From Dryas octopetala (Eukaryota; Streptophyta; Magnoliopsida; Rosales; Rosaceae), in the NCBI GenBank assembly GCA_963921425.1, contig OY992836.1, positions 17,873,614 to 17,937,613 on the forward strand: DNA of 64,000 nucleotides, read 5' to 3'. Shown here piece by piece: positions 62,310-64,000 of this stretch; the first letter of the stretch is position 1, and each line of letters starts with the position of its first letter. Under the pieces are notes generated by a model. The model was not told where the DNA came from and made no database searches. It saw only the letters and a program-made list of their open reading frames with translations. Both the position numbers and the translations under genes were made by a program.

Positions 62310-64000
62310 TCATACAAACATCATTAACTCCGGCCTCGTATACACGTTATGTTCCTCATCCTCCAGCATAGGGTAGGCTGCCACAAGAGCATCTTGAGCT
62401 CCAATATACAGTGAGTTGTAAATCTTCCAGTACACCTCCCTAACCTTCCTAGCAGGATGGAACAGCCCCTGGAGACAGTAATTAAGCACAACAGCAGCAC
62501 CCAAAGCCACTCTCATCCCTTCAATGGCTTCCATGACAGCATTTATAACATGTGGAGATGTCTCAAATATGTTTGGCCATACATAGTTCAGCAAGTGGAC
62601 TAACGCATCCTCACAACCCAATCCAGCTACTCCTAAAGCCATGTGCTTGACAGCAGAAGCTGCAGTTTGCCTGTGAACTAGATCTCTGTCCATGAGGGCA
62701 TCCTCAAGCAATGGAGTCACTGCATAGATATAGTCTTTACCCATTTCACCAATGTACTCAAACAGGAAAGACAGGGACTTCAAAACACCATTCTGCACAT
62801 TAAGTTCTGGAACACGATACTCATTCATCAGCGCAGGCAGAACTGTGAAAGGAGAACAGGTTTCAGCTACTATTGCGATTGCCACAGTGGTGCAAACACG
62901 GTTCTGACGCTCCTGCACCTTGAGATTGTTCAATAGAGTTGCCAAGACATCTTGTGGGCCAATGGCTTTAGCAATGTACCCAAATGTATTCACTGTAGCT
63001 CGGCGAATACCCTTCTTATGAGCCTTGAGCATCTCAAGAAGCTCGAAACAGATTCTCATCCACTCCCTTGCTGGAACAAACTCAGCACCACGGTCAGCAA
63101 TACGACCAACAAGATCAATACAGTTCTCCTGAACCTTCTCATGCCTATTCTTCAAAATAGGAGTTAACCTGGGAAGCAAATCCTTTATAGGAGGTGTCAT
63201 CTTTGTCATACCAATAACATTGACAATTGCCTTTAATGCACCCAGAATTGATCCCAGTACCTCCGGGTACTCTTCTCCCAAATACTCATACAAGACAACA
63301 CCAAGATGACCCATCAGTTGTTCCTCTTGGCACTGCTTCATGACAACAGCAATCCTCGAAATAAGATCTGCAGCCTGCTGTCTGACCTTTGCACTCTTGT
63401 TATTCAAGCGCCACTTAATGGTACCACAAATCTGGGGAAGGTAAGGTTTCACCCTCTGCCCAAGAGAATTCACAACTGCACCAAACCCATTAAGCATCAC
63501 ATTTGCATCATCACTCGTCTGCTCTTGGAAAGCATAAAGGATACCATCAATGAGAAGCTCCTCCAACCGAGCATCAATATCAGATGCACCCAAGTTCACA
63601 ACTACCTTCTCAATTGTCTCCATAACCATTCGTCTATATGGTTCACTCTCATCCTTGAGATCCTCAACAATTCTCCCTACTATATCAGCAACACCCACTT
63701 TGTTGGCTATCTCCACAGTCGTTTCCACTAGTTGCCTGTAGTTTCTCCTATCCAAAGCCATCCTTCTAACCCAGAAGTTTCTGAAAAACTCAGGAAGAAT
63801 ATCATTTCTTATATAATCAGACTCTACACCTTCTGTACTCACACACTGTTTCACCACTTTGAGCACAATTTTCTTCATTTCTTCATCAGGAGACTGAAAC
63901 TCTCTAATCAAAATAACCATGACTTCCTTCGTATAGTAACTAGCATATAATGCATCCATAAGAGGAATAATAAAACCAATTGCCTTCAAGAAGGCAGCCA
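62310..64000 (-). CDS. SF3B1: Splicing factor 3B subunit 1, C-terminal HEAT region (5' end outside window)
   Basis: An uninterrupted frame of 563 codons (stop at 62310) runs to the window edge. It enters as [20 protein letters not shown], so the internal frame start is not a real initiation site. Nearly every block is the strongly conserved HEAT-repeat C-terminus of SF3B1/SAP155: [80 protein letters not shown] and [20 protein letters not shown]. In the U2 snRNP, SF3B1 cradles the branch-site helix. No intron is seen, as expected for plant SF3B1, whose coding region I recall as largely intronless. Confidence 0.98.
   Translation of the reverse strand, partial: AAFLKAIGFIIPLMDALYASYYTKEVMVILIREFQSPDEEMKKIVLKVVKQCVSTEGVESDYIRNDILPEFFRNFWVRRMALDRRNYRQLVETTVEIANKVGVADIVGRIVEDLKDESEPYRRMVMETIEKVVVNLGASDIDARLEELLIDGILYAFQEQTSDDANVMLNGFGAVVNSLGQRVKPYLPQICGTIKWRLNNKSAKVRQQAADLISRIAVVMKQCQEEQLMGHLGVVLYEYLGEEYPEVLGSILGALKAIVNVIGMTKMTPPIKDLLPRLTPILKNRHEKVQENCIDLVGRIADRGAEFVPAREWMRICFELLEMLKAHKKGIRRATVNTFGYIAKAIGPQDVLATLLNNLKVQERQNRVCTTVAIAIVAETCSPFTVLPALMNEYRVPELNVQNGVLKSLSFLFEYIGEMGKDYIYAVTPLLEDALMDRDLVHRQTAASAVKHMALGVAGLGCEDALVHLLNYVWPNIFETSPHVINAVMEAIEGMRVALGAAVVLNYCLQGLFHPARKVREVYWKIYNSLYIGAQDALVAAYPMLEDEEHNVYTRPELMMFV

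Overview
This window is nuclear DNA of a eudicot plant. The genes have many short exons with GT/AG borders in AT-rich introns, every complete protein matches a plant-type family, and the spaces between genes hold typical plant transposon debris. Gene content and repeats would suit Rosaceae or another unduplicated rosid, but that placement is inference. I rebuilt exon structures by hand from reading frame, splice sites and remembered family sequences. Lengths agree with frame in every case, yet UTR limits are unknown.

Layout. 1-8 kb: the 3' end of a GRWD1-like WD40 gene (+), a decayed F-box-associated pseudogene (+), and the 13-exon TREX-2/PCID2-type gene EER5 (-). 8-19 kb: four plus-strand genes, namely an intronless ENPP-type phosphodiesterase, an atypical chloroplast thioredoxin (ACHT type), a small EMB2752-like protein and a PRA1-family membrane protein. 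20-35 kb: cytidine deaminase (-), a SAM-dependent methyltransferase (+), a TET2-like tetraspanin (-) with a GC-AG intron, FANCE (+) and an ACC oxidase (-). 38.8-46.3 kb: a 20-exon KEA4/5/6-type K+/H+ antiporter (+) with a hAT-like element in intron 15. 46.3-62 kb: gene-poor and AT-rich, holding one SHAQKYF-class MYB repressor-type gene (-), then mitochondrial LpxA (-). 62.3-64 kb: the C-terminal part of splicing factor SF3B1 (-), open at the window edge.

The gene order is informative. From memory of Arabidopsis locus numbers, the window interleaves neighbours from two Arabidopsis segments: At2g19540-19600 (GRWD, EER5, CDA1, TET2, ACO1, KEA4) and At4g29540-29680 (LpxA, FANCE, methyltransferase, PRA1.C, EMB2752, ACHT2, phosphodiesterase). 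It therefore looks like the unfractionated ancestral order. The genes are not one pathway; ethylene (EER5, ACC oxidase) and nuclear RNA/DNA functions (EER5, FANCE, SF3B1) recur only as neighbours.

Mobile DNA includes a MULE-like pair with 9-bp target duplications, hAT-like elements with 8-bp duplications, a TRIM with an initiator-Met primer binding site, a tRNA-derived SINE, a large palindromic MITE pair and a second MITE family. The most unusual pattern is a set of eight tiny insertions of 14-27 nt. Most end in poly(A), and each is flanked by a 10-19 bp direct repeat. Three share the core TTGGCC-A(n).
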